NCBI GenBank assembly: GCA_031274075.1 | Contig: JAISQQ010000047.1 | Coordinates: 1-8,059, forward strand | Length of the DNA stretch: 8,059 nt | Direction: 5' to 3' | Origin: Accumulibacter sp. | GTDB taxonomy: Bacteria; Pseudomonadota; Gammaproteobacteria; Burkholderiales; Rhodocyclaceae | Shown here: one piece after another, positions 8,010 to 8,059 of the stretch | Numbering within the stretch: position 1 is the stretch's first letter | Layout of the letters: every line of letters starts with the position of its first letter | Notes under the pieces: model-generated | What the model was told of the DNA's origin: nothing | Seen by the model: only the letters and a program-made list of their open reading frames with translations | The model's database searches: none | Program-made: the position numbers and the translations under genes

Positions 8010-8059
8010 AGATCGGAAGAGCGTCGTGTAGGGTAAGGGTGTTCCACAGGGTTGATATG
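8010..8059 (+). other. Illumina adapter read-through (sequencing artefact)
   Basis: From 8010 the sequence starts AGATCGGAAGAGCGTCGTGT and continues AGGG. That is 24 consecutive bases identical to the start of the standard TruSeq universal adapter reverse complement. The next bases (8034-8042) keep most of the adapter with two substitutions, and the last 17 or so are too degraded to align. The genomic sequence should be taken to end at about 8009. Any frame running through here is artificial. Confidence 0.93.

Noticed and set aside
7762..8031. Plus-strand frame of 89 codons at the right end
   Set aside because: It is built from hairpin repeats and ends inside the sequencing adapter.

Overview
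The window is a chromosomal segment read almost entirely on the minus strand. From right to left it carries tRNA-Leu(UAG), tig (trigger factor), clpP, clpX, lon, hupB (HU), tRNA-Val(UAC) and tRNA-Asp(GUC). This order, the high GC of the core genes and the protein sequences point to a betaproteobacterium. A Rhodocyclales-like lineage (Dechloromonas, Azoarcus or Accumulibacter relatives) is my best guess, but it rests on gene order and resemblance, not on a search.

Layout by region: 1-592 is the 5' part of an unrecognised minus-strand gene that runs off the left edge and has lower third-position GC than the core. 593-930 holds no recognised gene but has a dispersed two-hairpin repeat. 931-1146 holds two tRNA genes. 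1170-7388 is the proteostasis/nucleoid cluster hupB-lon-clpX-clpP-tig, with gaps of 29 bp (tig-clpP), 50 bp (clpP-clpX), 79 bp (clpX-lon, using the chosen lon start) and 121 bp (lon-hupB). 7466-7547 is tRNA-Leu with a sigma-70-like promoter. 7588-8009 has no gene and is rich in GC hairpin repeats. 8010 to the end matches an Illumina adapter and is not genomic.

How the genes work together: trigger factor folds nascent chains at the ribosome exit. ClpX unfolds substrates and feeds them to the ClpP peptidase. Lon is a second ATP-dependent protease. HU compacts DNA. The most informative regulatory signal is a near-consensus heat-shock (sigma-32) promoter just upstream of lon, with its -10 inside a perfect 9-bp inverted repeat. 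That promoter also helps choose the lon start codon.

I see no convincing new molecular system. The points worth a second look are the lon promoter/palindrome, the synteny break after tRNA-Asp with the low-GC unknown gene, the dispersed repeats at both ends, and the adapter artefact at the right end.
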